DNA of 64,000 nucleotides, taken from Peromyscus leucopus (Eukaryota; Chordata; Mammalia; Rodentia; Cricetidae). Under the pieces are notes generated by a model. It made no database searches. It was not told where the DNA came from and saw only the letters and a list, made by a program, of their open reading frames with translations. This document shows positions 24,558 to 33,995 of this stretch, piece after piece. The DNA is taken from NCBI RefSeq assembly GCF_004664715.2, contig NC_051065.1, positions 145,843,987-145,907,986 of the forward strand. The letters are read 5' to 3'. Every line of letters begins with the position of its first letter. Position 1 is the stretch's first letter. The position numbers were made by a program, and so were the translations under genes.

Positions 24558-27500
24558 TGAGGTGGCCTGCAAAGGTCAAGAGAGGACATCAGATCCTGAG
24601 TGCTGAAGTTACAGGCATCTGTGACCTGCCCAACTTGAGTACTGGGGTCCGATCTCTGGTCCTTAAGCAACAAGTACTCTTAACCACTGAACCATCTCTC
24701 CAGCCCTAAGAAACACGTCTTAAGTAAAGGTCACTCGGCAGTTAGCAGCAGTGTTGAGGCTAAGACAAGGATCTTCTGATTTGATACCCACACACGTGTC
24801 CTTTGCACTAGAACAAGAAACAGCATTTCCATCATGGACACTTGCCTATTATGTGCCTGGCAGCGTGCAGAAGGATTTCTAAGGGGACTCATGTTCTCAA
24901 GTCCCAGGCAGTTAGCCCTAGTTTGAGGGGTCTGAGTTAATTAGCTCAAGTGGGAAGCTAACAGGAAGGAACATAGATGACTGAACCAGAGTTGTGTCCT
25001 AAGTAGAATCTGAGGGTTCCTGTCCTTGGACCCCTTCTAGGGAAACAAGGATAAAGTAGAGTATAGACATGACAGAGCAGAGTTCTGGGGAAGAGAGAGG
25101 AGAGAGGAACCAGGAACAGGTGGAGAGTGCTGTTTGGTTAAGAAAGGGGTCCCTTTCCCAGGAGTGGAGGCAATAAACATGGAGGCTCACCGAGGCTCAC
25201 CGAGGAAGAGGCCTGGGTCTCCAAACTGATGTTTCCAAACCTGTGTCCTTTCCTGCCCCCCCCCAGGAGTGTACATCCTGATTGGAGCTGGGGCCCTCAT
25301 GATGCTGGTGGGTTTCCTGGGCTGCTGTGGAGCTGTGCAAGAGTCCCAGTGCATGCTGGGATTGGTGAGTACTCTTCTCTACTCCCAGGAGCGAGTCAGT
25401 CTTCACCCTAATCCTCTTCCTTTCCCCAGATGTCACCAGACCCTGTGCAGAGGACAGGTAGAGGGGGTGGGGTGACAAAGGTCCCCAGACAGCTGGGCTC
25501 TGCTTGGCCTCCCCTGTGTCCTCACTTCAGCCCCAGCAGCATCTGCCTGGCTTCCACCACCACCATCTTGCCCACGGCCCCAGGCAGTGGTGGTATACTG
25601 CTGCCAGAGTCCAAACCAACACCCTTCAAATACCAGCTTAGAGTGGGCCGAGCCCACATTTTCCCCAGAGTGCCGAGGGGCTCTCTGCTTTTCCTGTCAC
25701 CCCCTCCCTGCCTGTTGATTTGGGCACCTACACGCTGCCCGTTCTCCACCCCTTTGGGCTTCTGACTGACTTGCTGGAGCCCTCTCACGGCGGCCCATAT
25801 GTCTTCCAGTTCTTCGGATTCCTCTTGGTGATATTCGCCATTGAGATAGCTGCGGCCGTCTGGGGCTACACCCACAAGGATGAGGTAAGAGTTTCCCAGA
25901 AGAACTCTTGGGTCCTGCAGGGATTGGGGTCTCGGAGCTGGGAAGGGGGCTGGTGAAGATGGAAGGGCCCAGGCTAGTCACTCGCTTGGGCTTTCCACAG
26001 AACACACCTCTTTATCCAGTGTGTTTTCCACGTGGGAGCAGGACGGGCACTCCTCAGGGCTGGGAACGTGGAGCTTAGCCTGCCCTGTGTGGGTACCGCA
26101 TAGTAAACATTCAAGAGCTATTCATTTTGGAAGCCATTGTATAGTATGTGCCCATCTGTGTATATGCCAATCACGGCCACGCAGCTCTTCCCACCCCCTA
26201 GAAAGGCTGCTTAGAACAAGTACCTTGGGATTTAAAAGGTGAGGTTGGACAGAGGGGTCTCTTTTGATTTGTAGAGAAGGGAATTTGGACCTTGAATAAT
26301 ACAGGGGGCTTGGGGGGGAATGGGAGTGGGGGACTGCTGGGCTGAGCATGCCTGAGCTTGAGGTTCTGTGTGAGCTCTAAGGAGTTGCAGGCCAGGCTGG
26401 CACAGACTAGTGCAGTATTTGAAGGCGGGGCACCTAACACTCCCCTGGTGACAGAGGAAAAGAACATGGACACTTGAGGCAGGATCCCTGTTTTCAAAAC
26501 ACTGTCCAACTGATAAAAGAATAAAAGGAAAGCAGGGCCTGGGGATCCCCGGTACCACACCACCACCTCAGAAGAAACTTAGCCAAGCACGATGGTCAAC
26601 TCCTGTCACCCGGGGCGCGCGCGCTCTGGAGGCTGAAGCAGGGGTGACGCTGAGAGAGATGCCGGGTGGCGGGTTAACTGAACACTGGAAGAGATCTGCG
26701 AAGACGTTTTCTAGAAACTCATCTCTACTACTGATTCGTTTGTCCCTCGCAGGTGATTAAGGAAGTCCAGGAATTTTACAAGGACACCTACCAAAAGCTG
26801 AAGACCAAGGATGAGCCCCAGCGGGAAACACTCAAAGCCATCCACATGGCAGTAGGTCAACCTCTGGAAAGCACTGAGCCCTCGGCTACACCCCTACAGA
26901 GCCACACCCTGGTGTTTCTGTGCCGGGCTGGCATGCCTCTTTTAATTATCGCTCCCTCCCTCCCCCCCGCCCCCCCCCCCCCCCCCCCCCGCTCATCCTC
27001 ACCCCTGCTTGCTCTCTTCAGTTGGACTGCTGTGCCCACCCCCCTCCCCGCTCATCCTCACCCCTGCTTTCTCTCTTCAGTTGGACTGCTGTGCCCGCCC
27101 CCCCCCATCCTCACCCTGCTTTCTTTCTTCAGTTGGACTGCTGTGCCCGCCCCCCTCATCCTCACCCCTGCTTTCTCTCTTCAGTTGGACTGCTGTGGCA
27201 TGCTGGGCGTCGTGGAACAGTTTATCTCAGACACCTGCCCCAAGAAGCAAGGTTTTGAAGCCATCCAGGTCAAGGTAAAGTTAGAGCCAACTTCCGGCAC
27301 CCACCCATCCCTACTGTTTAGGCAAATCCCTGCAAAGGCAAGGGTGAATTTAGTAACATTCTTCCCGGGGCTTCTTTCCTCAAGAGGCAGCAAGACAAAG
27401 TCCAGATCAGAGATACAACAAGGTCCTCTAGCACCTGGAATCCCTCAACTGCTATCCGAGTCCCAAGCCTTAAAGCAAGCATACTCTAGGGAGGGAAAGC

Positions 27501-27856
27501 CTGCTTCTGACGCTGTAGAAACAGGTCCTGGTGGGCCAGTCTTCCTTAATCCAGAAGCAGAATAGTAGGTGATTCTCCAGCCATGTGGGAGGAGACCCCA
27601 GAGGGGGCTCTCTGAGTGGCGGAATACTCGCCTGGTGGGTGAAGCTCGAGATTTCATCCCCAGTACTGACAAGTAGAGAAAGAAGGGGGGGGAGGCGAGG
27701 TGCCGAGAGAGTTGACTCCGTGGTAAGAGCATTTGGTGCTCTTCCGGAGGACCCAGGTTCCATTCCCAGCATTGTGTCTCAGAACCATCTGTAACTCCAG
27801 TCCCAGGGGATCCCGTGCCCACTTCTGAGCTCCACAGACACAGGAACAGACGTGGT

Positions 27857-27906
<50 letters not shown>

Positions 27907-28849
27907 GACAAAATACTCACCCGTAAAAGTAAAAGGAAGGAAAGAAAGACCTCAAACCCCCCCCCCCTCTGAAGTCTTCTCAAAGTCAAAACTGTTTGTG
28001 ACCTGTGCCTTGTGTGCCTCCCTAAGACCTGCCCAGAAGCCATCAATGAGGTCTTCAACAGCAAGTTCCACATCATTGGAGCAGTGGGCATCGGCATTGC
28101 CGTGGTGATGGTAAGTGGGGGGGGCAGGGGTCCATGGGAGATTCGCTCTTCCTAAGCCCTGCCCAGGCACTGTCTGGAGTGCTGTGGGGTCGGCAGCTAA
28201 TGCAGCCCTGGCTGTCCTGGCCAGGTGGGTGCTGTCAGCGTTTCCTTGTTACTGCTAAGAGAGGTAGGAGCTCTGAGACTGTGGCTCAGAGGTTGAGCAC
28301 TTGGCTAAAAGGGGCAAAGTCCTGGGTTGCATTCCCAGCACCGCAGAAAGGAAAGAGGGTGGCGCCTGTCCTCCTCTGCATATTGTGTTGGAGACGCTGA
28401 ACTAAGCATTTAGAGCTGAATGTTCAGCCGGGCGGTGGTGGCGCACGCCTTTAATCCCAGCACTCGGGAGGCAGAGGCAAGTGGATCTCTGTGAGTTCGA
28501 GGCCAGCCTGGGCTACCAAGTGAGTTCCAGGAAAGGCGTAAAGCTACACAGAGAAACCCTGTCTCGAAAAACCAAAAAAAAAAAAAGCTGAATGTTCTCT
28601 GAGGAAATGGCTCAGGCTGCGTAGCTCAGCGGCTGGCTGGCTGGTGGAATCCAGGTCGGCTGTCCTTCCTGTTATCCTGCCTGCATCCCTCCCGCATCAG
28701 AGCCCTTCCTGGACCTCATTGCCCCGGTCTCTTGTCTTGGCCTGAGTGACGCTCTTCCCCTTTGACCCCTCCTGTCTTTGCAGATCTTCGGCATGATTTT
28801 CAGCATGATCCTGTGCTGTGCCATCCGCAGGAGCCGAGAAATGGTCTAG
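17437..28849 (+). CDS. Cd9: CD9 antigen (tetraspanin), exons 2-8, 5' partial
   Basis: Spliced gene; join 17437-17539, 25267-25364, 25810-25884, 26753-26851, 27185-27274, 28027-28110, 28784-28849. CD9 is a four-pass membrane tetraspanin that organises tetraspanin-enriched microdomains with EWI proteins and integrins and is needed on the egg for sperm fusion. Visible parts (mouse numbering, assuming a 22-residue exon 1): rest of TM1; small loop with one N-glycosylation sequon N50-H-S; TM2 with C76/C77; TM3; large extracellular loop with the CCG motif (C150-C152), C165 and C179, the four tetraspanin disulfide cysteines; TM4; and a short tail with C216/C217 ending in REMV. All introns are GT-AG and phases agree. 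The 204 residues seen plus 22 give 226, the mouse length. Exon 1 (initiator Met, N-terminal tail, most of TM1) is not in the window. Identification is from recalled mouse and human CD9 and is near certain. Confidence 0.97.
18802..18857 (+). repeat. (GT)n microsatellite
   Basis: About 28 GT units, uninterrupted, in CD9 intron 2. Confidence 0.97.
19513..19655 (+). mobile_element. B1 SINE (young cricetid type)
   Basis: gcggtggtggcgcacgcctt ... gtgcaaagctacacagagaa ... tgtctcgaaaa; a (GA)-rich tail follows to 19738. Confidence 0.95.
19656..19738 (+). repeat. GA-rich simple repeat on a B1 tail
   Basis: Mixed (GA)n/(GAAA)n tract directly continuing the B1 poly-A tail. Confidence 0.9.
19900..20045 (+). 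mobile_element. B1 SINE
   Basis: ccgggcagtggtggcgcacg ... ccagggctacaccgagaaac ... gtcgaaaaacaaaac. Confidence 0.95.
20165..20375 (-). mobile_element. ID/B4-like SINE
   Basis: ctggagattgaacccggggc, gttgaactgtggccctagcc, followed by B1-like gaggcagggtctcacaaag and gtattaaaggcctgtgcc; this matches the composite ID plus B1 layout of B4. Confidence 0.65.
23165..23330 (-). mobile_element. B1 SINE
   Basis: gtgctgtcctggaactcact, ctgcctctgcctccatgtac, gggattaaacgtgtg. Confidence 0.88.
23331..23480 (+). mobile_element. B1 SINE
   Basis: agccgggcatgatggtgcac ... gtctcgaaaaaacaacc; abuts a minus-strand B1, forming an inverted pair. Confidence 0.92.
23520..23662 (+). mobile_element. B1 SINE, diverged
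   Basis: gtacacctttaaacccaata, tgagttcaaggccaacctgt, ctgtctcaaaataat. Confidence 0.85.
23838..24031 (+). mobile_element. B2 SINE with (AC)n tail
   Basis: ggggctgaagaagtggcccg, actgctcttgcagaggaccc, then (AC)n at 23991-24031. Confidence 0.9.
24486..24710 (-). mobile_element. B2 SINE with (GT)n tail, reverse
   Basis: (GT)n at 24486-24552, then cttaaccactgaaccatctc and tccagcccta at the head. Confidence 0.88.
25267..25364 (+). CDS. Cd9: CD9 exon 3 (TM2)
   Basis: 98 bp between ccccag and gtgagt. The first two bases complete the split glycine codon; the remaining 32 codons run from VYILIGAG to CMLGL. It contains TM2 and the conserved intracellular GCCGA segment, whose paired cysteines (C76, C77) are known palmitoylation positions in CD9, plus C85. 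Ends in phase 0. Confidence 0.97.
25810..25884 (+). CDS. Cd9: CD9 exon 4 (TM3)
   Basis: 75 bp, 25 codons, between cttccag and gtaaga. It encodes [20 protein letters not shown] then THKDE, that is TM3 and the start of the large extracellular loop. It appears identical to the recalled mouse CD9 residues. Confidence 0.97.
26753..26851 (+). CDS. Cd9: CD9 exon 5 (large extracellular loop, first half)
   Basis: 99 bp, 33 codons, between ctcgcag and gtaggt. It encodes the helical stalk of the large extracellular loop, [15 protein letters not shown] to ETLKAIHMA. Compared with recalled mouse it has V for L in KE-V-QEF and KTKDE for RSKDE, conservative changes. The donor gtaggt is weaker than the other CD9 donors. 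Confidence 0.97.
26991..27198 (+). repeat. Tandem copies of the CD9 exon 6 3' splice site (4 units incl. the real one)
   Basis: Each unit reads ctcatcctcaccc(c)tg, a pyrimidine tract, cttcag, then ttggactgctgtg and (in units 1-3) a C-rich run. Exon-like starts are at 27022, 27081, 27133 and the true exon start 27185, so the intervals are 59, 52 and 52 bp. Every unit holds a branch-point-like CTCAC about 20 bases before its CAG. A run of 21 C precedes the array (26970-26990), and C runs also join the units, which suggests slippage or unequal exchange at the C tract as the origin. Confidence 0.93.
27185..27274 (+). CDS. Cd9: CD9 exon 6 (CCG motif, variable head of large loop)
   Basis: 90 bp, 30 codons, preceded by tctcttcag and followed by gtaaag. 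It starts LDCCG (tetraspanin CCG signature, C150/C151), then [16 protein letters not shown] with C165, then QGFEAIQVK. This exon carries most differences from recalled mouse CD9 (IAGPL to MLGVV; LLESFQ to GFEAIQ). Its acceptor and first ~13 bases are repeated three more times upstream (26991-27184); the copy at 27184/27185 is the only one that keeps the frame with exon 5. Confidence 0.95.
27690..27902 (+). mobile_element. B2 SINE with (AC)n tail, in CD9 intron 6
   Basis: gccgagagagttgactccgt, gctcttccggaggacccagg, tgtaactccagtcccagggg and (AC)n at 27858-27902. Confidence 0.9.
28027..28110 (+). CDS. Cd9: CD9 exon 7 (end of large loop, start of TM4)
   Basis: 84 bp, 28 codons, between ccctaag and gtaagt. 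It encodes [20 protein letters not shown] and on into TM4 (GIGIAVVM). C179 is the fourth loop cysteine. Mouse has Pro and human Ser at the Thr178 position as I recall. Confidence 0.97.
28428..28586 (+). mobile_element. B1 SINE (young), in CD9 intron 7
   Basis: gccgggcggtggtggcgcac ... gcgtaaagctacacagagaa ... tgtctcgaaaaaccaa. Confidence 0.96.
28784..28849 (+). CDS. Cd9: CD9 exon 8, terminal coding part
   Basis: Follows tctttgcag. Twenty-one codons, [20 protein letters not shown] then V, and a TAG stop at 28847-28849. It completes TM4 and the short cytoplasmic tail, with the palmitoylatable C216/C217 pair and the conserved C-terminal EMV. Confidence 0.97.
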   Translation: MFGMIFSMILCCAIRRSREMV

Positions 28850-29243
28850 AGTCTGCCCCGACCCCGAGCAGGAACAATGGCCCCTCAACACTGTCGGGCT
28901 GTTGGGATTTTTGCCACTAATAGTAGTATTCATTACGCATTTCTAAACAAAAGTTATTCTGTGTTTGTCTTTTTAATGCTCTGTTCATCATTGACATTTG
29001 TAGTCGAGGGATCTGGGGGTTCAATTTGATTTTTTTTTTTTTTGGTTGTTTATTTTTGCTTGTTATGTTAAGCGAAAATCCTGCAATGAAAGGTACTATA
29101 TTTGCCAGACTCTAGACAGAAGATATTGTACATAAAGAGAACTTTTTTGCCTTTAAATAGATAAAAGTATCTATCAGATTTAATCAGGTTGTAAGTTATA
29201 TTGAAGACAATTTGATACATAATAAAAGATTATAACAATGTCT
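28850..29243 (+). other. Cd9: CD9 3' untranslated region
   Basis: AT-rich sequence directly after the stop codon with no SINE inside, ending about 15-20 bases after AATAAA. The 3' limit is inferred from the polyadenylation signal; the exact cleavage position is not visible. Confidence 0.8.
29221..29226 (+). promoter_or_regulatory. CD9 polyadenylation signal AATAAA
   Basis: Canonical AATAAA about 370 bases after the stop, followed by T/G-rich sequence (aatgtctag, cttggggtcttg) within 50 bases, as expected for a cleavage site near 29240. Confidence 0.8.
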
Positions 29244-29346
29244 AGGACTGCTTGGGGTCTTGCTTTCTTTAAATTCGTTTTTTGGAGCTTCTTAGTTTGA
29301 AGGTATTTTCAGCTTTTTTTTTTTTTTCCTTTTAATGTGTAGTCCT

Positions 29347-29500
29347 TGGTTGGGTGGTGGTGGCACACACCTTTAATCCCAGAACTCAGGAGGCAGAGAC
29401 AGGTGGATCTCTGTGAGTTGGAGGCCAGCCTGGTCTACAGAGTGAGTTCCAGGACAGGCGCAAAGCTACACAGAGAAACGCTGTCTGGAAAAACCAAGTA
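29347..29500 (+). mobile_element. B1 SINE
   Basis: ttgggtggtggtggcacaca ... ggcgcaaagctacacagaga, just past the CD9 polyadenylation site. Confidence 0.95.
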
Positions 29501-30469
29501 AATCAATAAGTGACATGAAATCTATAGTCCAGACTGGGCAGGAATTCGCTCTGTAGCTCCGCCTGGCCTCGGGTTCCAGGAAGCCCCCGTGCCTCCCATG
29601 TGCTGAGGCTGTCCTTGTACAACACTGCATCCAGCTCTTCCAGCTGCATTGGATTCTAACGGCACTAAATGAGAAGCAGATTGGAAGGTGGGTCTCGTTC
29701 TCGCCTACTAGTGAAGAAATTGAGGCCTGATAGATTGAGAGATTTTGATCTGATGTCACACAATTTTGGGATGAGTCTCCAACTCAGCAGTGGGTGGTGT
29801 CTTAGGGTCTCATGAGTCTGTTCTATACTCACTGTTTAGCCTCCAGCACTAAGCACAGCCAGGGCTCAGTAGTCTTATCTATGAAGAGCTGTTGGTTGAA
29901 AGGCTAAGGAAGTACACATCCATCAGGATGTAGTCAAAGGAACAGAACCACTAAGATACTCCTATGTGTGGCTTCATCACAGGAAATCTGTCTCTGCACG
30001 GTCCCTGGAGCTAGTCGAGGAGACTGATGGATGTCAAGGGGGGCGCAGGACCCAGCTGGAACCATAAGCTCCCGCTGGTGCCCAGGGACAGGCATCTGTG
30101 ACAGTTCTTGTCTCTGACCCCAGGAGAGTCCTGCCTGGGCTGGGTCCTCGGCAAGAGGACTGAGCAAGCTGAGCTGATATGAGGTGTGGCCAGGGGAGTA
30201 GGGGCAGAATGTAGGCCCCAGGGAATCAGCTACTTCACTCCTCGACGAACCAGAAGTACCAGGGCGGGGAATTCTGGAGGTGTACTTCAGCATAATCAGA
30301 TGGAGAGGTCACAGAGCCCCACAGTATAGGCAGTGGCTCCAGCTTCGACCATGCACAGTCTGGTCCACAGGCAATGCAGAGAGGTGAGGAACGGCGCGTA
30401 GGAAACGCTGTCGTTATCTACTCCTTGTTTGGTTTAGATTCTTTTTAACATTCTTTAAAAACAAGAAAA

Positions 30470-30597
30470 GAGGCTGGGCGGTGGTGGCACACGTCTTTAA
30501 TCCCAGCACTCGGGAGGCAGAGGCAGGCCTGGGCTACAGAGTGAGTTCCAGGACAGGCGCAAAGCTACACAGGGAAACCCTGTCTCAGAAAAAAAAG

Positions 30598-30671
<74 letters not shown>

Positions 30672-30690
30672 GAAGAAAGAAAGAAAGAGA
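30470..30690 (+). mobile_element. B1 SINE, internally deleted, with (GAAA)n tail
   Basis: gaggctgggcggtggtggca, then gaggcaggcctgggctacag (middle deleted), gcgcaaagctacacagggaa; (GAAA)n at 30597-30690. Confidence 0.93.
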
Positions 30691-30701
30691 AAAGAGAGTA
30701 G

Positions 30702-30890
30702 TGGCTGAAGAGATGGCTCAGTGGTTAAGAGCACTGGCCACTCTTCAAGAGGACCCAGGCTCAAGTCCAGCCCCCTATGACTGCCCACCGCCGTCTATCA
30801 CTCTATTTCCAGAGGATAGGATGCACCTCTTCTGTGCCAGGCATGCACGTGGCACACAGACCTACTGTCAACCGAACACCGATACACATT
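30702..30890 (+). mobile_element. B2 SINE
   Basis: tggctgaagagatggctcag, ctcttcaagaggacccaggc. Confidence 0.9.
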
Positions 30891-31094
30891 TTTTAAACTG
30901 TGTTGTGTGGGGAAACATCCCTGTAATCTCTGCATTCAGGAGACTGGGGCAGAACTGTCAGTTCCAGACCAGTGTGGGCTGCATGCACAGCAAGGCCCGC
31001 AACAAAAGGAAAGAGACTTAATGCTCCCGAATGCTACGGCATGTCCCTAGCAACAGCTGACCACAGCAGAATATTACCTGCCCTTGAAAAGGGC

Positions 31095-31234
31095 AGAGAG
31101 CGGCGGTGCTCGCCTTTGACCCCAGCCCTTGAGAGGCAGAGCCGGGCAGATCTCTGTGAGTTCGAGGCCAGCCTGGTCTACAGAGCAAGATCCAGGACAG
31201 GCACCAAAATTACACAGAGAAACCCTGTCTCGGG

Positions 31235-31306
<72 letters not shown>

Positions 31307-31330
31307 AAGAAGAGAGAGAGAAAGAAAGAA
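31095..31330 (+). mobile_element. B1 SINE with long (GA)n tail
   Basis: gcagagagcggcggtgctcg, tctgtgagttcgaggccagc, ctgtctcggggg, then (GA)n at 31238-31302 and mixed GA/GAAA. Confidence 0.92.
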
Positions 31331-31489
31331 ATGAAGTGTGACACAGCAACGTGAATGTGCCCTGAAGACACTATGGTAAGTGACATAAGCCAGACACAAA
31401 GTAGACAGAAAGTAGATCAGAGGGAACTCAGCTAGGGAGAGGAAAACAGGAAATAACTAGAGGGCGGGTTGTTACTTTTTAATTGCATA

Positions 31490-31680
31490 TGTTTATATTC
31501 AGCCAGGGAGAGGGAATTCATGCCACAGTTCATGCATATGTGGAGTCCAAAGGACGACTTGTGAGAGTTACTTCTCTTCCCACCATGTGGGTTCCAGGGG
31601 CTGAATTCAAGTCCTCAGGCTCAGTGGCCAGCGCCTTTTACCCACCGCGCCAGCCACCTTGCTGGCCCGGGAGTTACTGT
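31490..31680 (-). mobile_element. B3-like SINE, reverse
   Basis: tggagtccaaaggacgactt, accatgtgggttccaggggc, cccaccgcgccagccacctt. Confidence 0.7.
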
Positions 31681-31744
31681 TTAATGAGTCCGGAGATGCT
31701 GTTTGGGATAACGAAGTCTGGGGAGGTGTAAAGAAACAGGGCTA

Positions 31745-31911
31745 GTGCTGGCGGTGATGGCGCACGTCTTTAATCCCAGCACTCAGGAGGCAGAGGCAGG
31801 CGGATCTCTGTGAGTTCGAGGCCAGCCTGGGCTACAGAGTGAGTTCAGGGAAAGGCACCAAAGCTACACAGAGAAACCCGGTCTCTAAAAACCATAAATA
31901 AATAGATAGAT

Positions 31912-31967
<56 letters not shown>

Positions 31968-32010
31968 TAGATAGATAGATGAATGAATAAATAAATGAAT
32001 AAATAAGTAG
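31745..32010 (+). mobile_element. B1 SINE with (GATA)n tail
   Basis: tgctggcggtgatggcgcac ... aaagctacacagagaaaccc, then (GATA)n at about 31902-31990. Confidence 0.93.
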
Positions 32011-33164
32011 GAAGAGAAACAGGGCTAGTGTGTTGTACGGTTTTAAATGGTGGAAATGGAATGTTGTATGTTGGGTATATTTTGCTAGACAAGCCACAGT
32101 TCACTGTGTCCCCGGACCCCTTCTCCATTCAAGCATTTGAAGACAGGTAGTATGGCTCTGGTTGTGGAAACAGGTCAGCCATTAGTTCCGTCTAAGCTGC
32201 CGAACGGGTCTGAGGACAAAGAAGAAGTCCCGTGACAGGGTTGTCCATATGAGAACTCCTCCCGGAAGCTGCTCTCTGCTAACCCTCACTCTGCAGGCCG
32301 CAGTGACCGGGGCCGCGGGGTGCGGCCACCCCCAGCCTTCGTCCTGGCTTGGCGAGTCCTGGCAGATAATGCAATTGTCCCCACTCAAGTCTTGGCCATC
32401 AGACCCCTGGAAAACTAATTTAATTTCTGTCCTTCTAAATTGGATTTTCCCAACCCATCTGCTTCCCTTGTGGAAACACAGGCAAGGTCAGCCCTTCTCC
32501 TGACACAGAACCTCCACTCTGCAAAGTCCCTACGCCAGACCTGCCTTCCTGGCCAGGCAAGACCTTGAGGACTCCTTCCCCTGTGGGGGCAGGGTGTGTT
32601 CTACCAACCTCTACCTCTCTGGGCAGTCACTAGCACCCACAGGTCTCAGACTGACTCACAGGAGCTTGTGGACTCAGAGGACCACAGCACTCAGCACAGC
32701 CTGGGAAAGCGTTGTTCTCGTGGCAGGAACAGAGACCCTGGACATTGCTCCATGTTGAGTCCATTATCTCTGACATGTCACCCGTCAGGAGACATCCAGG
32801 GCAGTAGTCAGAATAAACATTTCCAGGGCTGAGGTGTGACTCGGTGGTGCTTGAATAGCCTGAGTGAGGCCATGGATGTAATCCCTACTGAGAAGAAAGA
32901 CATGGGCATTCCTGTGTGTGCCATGGTCGGGTGTATGAACTGTGTGTGACCGGGCAGCAACATGGAGCCTCAACACATCAAGGCCCAACAGGTGTGATAT
33001 CCCAGGACTCATTGGATGACCGGGCTACACAGCCCTTGAGGGAGCCTGGGAATGTGGGAGGCAGTAGCTTACCTGAATTTCCGTCAGGATGAGTCTTGGC
33101 ATCTGACATGTGGAATGGCAAAGCTGGTTCTGGTTGTTGTTGTTATGTTGTTTGTTTTTGTTTT

Positions 33165-33250
33165 TTGAGATGGCATCTCCATATCTAGCCCAGTCCGGCC
33201 TTGAACTCACAGTCCTGTGCAAGCTTCCTGTGCTGGTATTACAAGAGGGT
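33165..33250 (-). mobile_element. B1-like SINE fragment
   Basis: ttttgagatggcatctccat, cagtccggccttgaactcac, tgtgctggtattacaa. Confidence 0.65.
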
Positions 33251-33292
33251 ATGGCTTAGATTAAGGTTACTGTCACAATTTAAGAATATACC

Positions 33293-33425
33293 TAAGCCAG
33301 AGCTTCCTGGTACCCACCTTTAATCTCAGCACTTGAGAGGCCGAAGCAGGAAGATCAAGGAATTTAGCTTCAGGCTAGGAAGTAAGTTTGAGGTAAGCCT
33401 GAGCTACAACCCTGTTTCAAAATAA
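33293..33425 (+). mobile_element. B1-like SINE, diverged
   Basis: cacctttaatctcagcactt, gaggccgaagcaggaagatc, ctgtttcaaaat. Confidence 0.7.
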
Positions 33426-33434
33426 ATAAATAAA

Positions 33435-33572
33435 CCAGGTATAATGATGCACATCTTTAATCCCAGCACTCAGGAAGCAAAGGCAGGTGAATGATCTCTG
33501 AGTTTAAGGGCCAGCCTAGTCTCAGAGCGAGTTCCAAGACAGCCAGGGTTACCCTGTCTCAAAAAACAAAAT
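33435..33572 (+). mobile_element. B1 SINE
   Basis: ccaggtataatgatgcacat, ccagcactcaggaagcaaag, ctgtctcaaaaaac. Confidence 0.88.
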
Positions 33573-33640
33573 AAATAAAATAGTACACTGAAGGCATTTC
33601 AAAGGAAGGCGAAAGAAAAAGCATCCTGGCATTAAAGCTA

Positions 33641-33641
<1 letters not shown>

Positions 33642-33688
<47 letters not shown>
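33642..33688 (+). repeat. (AC)n microsatellite
   Basis: About 23 AC units. Confidence 0.97.
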
Positions 33689-33691
<3 letters not shown>

Positions 33692-33845
33692 GCTGCGCAG
33701 AAACATTGAGGACCACATGGAGCAGCTCTCCTGCTGTACCTAAGAGAATGAAGAGAAGGAGCTGATAAAACACACAAATTGAACAAAGTGGGACTCCCCT
33801 GACTGTCTGGAAATAATCTTATGGCAGCAAAAGAGAGAGCAGGGG

Positions 33846-33995
33846 CCGGGACAGTTGAGTCCAGTTAGGAACACTGCGGCTCTTGCTCAGTTCCCAGACT
33901 CCTAACCACCTGTAACACAACTCCAGCTCCCTCACACAGGGGGCATACACACACACACACGTAAATAAAAATAAAATTAAATCTTTTATTAAAAA
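33846..33995 (+). mobile_element. B2 SINE, 5' truncated
   Basis: cggctcttgctcagttccca, cacctgtaacacaactccag, short (AC)n, taaataaaaataaaatt tail. Confidence 0.8.

Larger units (their letters stand above)
17540..25266 (+). other. Cd9: CD9 intron 2 (7.7 kb)
   Basis: GT-AG intron between exons 2 and 3. It contains B1 copies near 19515, 19900, 23160, 23330 and 23520, a B2 near 23830 ending in (AC)n, a minus-strand B2 near 24485-24710, a (GT)n at 18802 and a G run near 20765. Stretches 17640-18790, 20400-23100 and 24720-25260 show no recognisable repeat or coding exon. Confidence 0.85.

Noticed and set aside
26753..27565. 270-codon open frame
   Set aside because: It is CD9 exon 5 read straight through intron 5, the acceptor array and beyond; the donor at 26852 and the in-phase exon 6 show that the real product is spliced.
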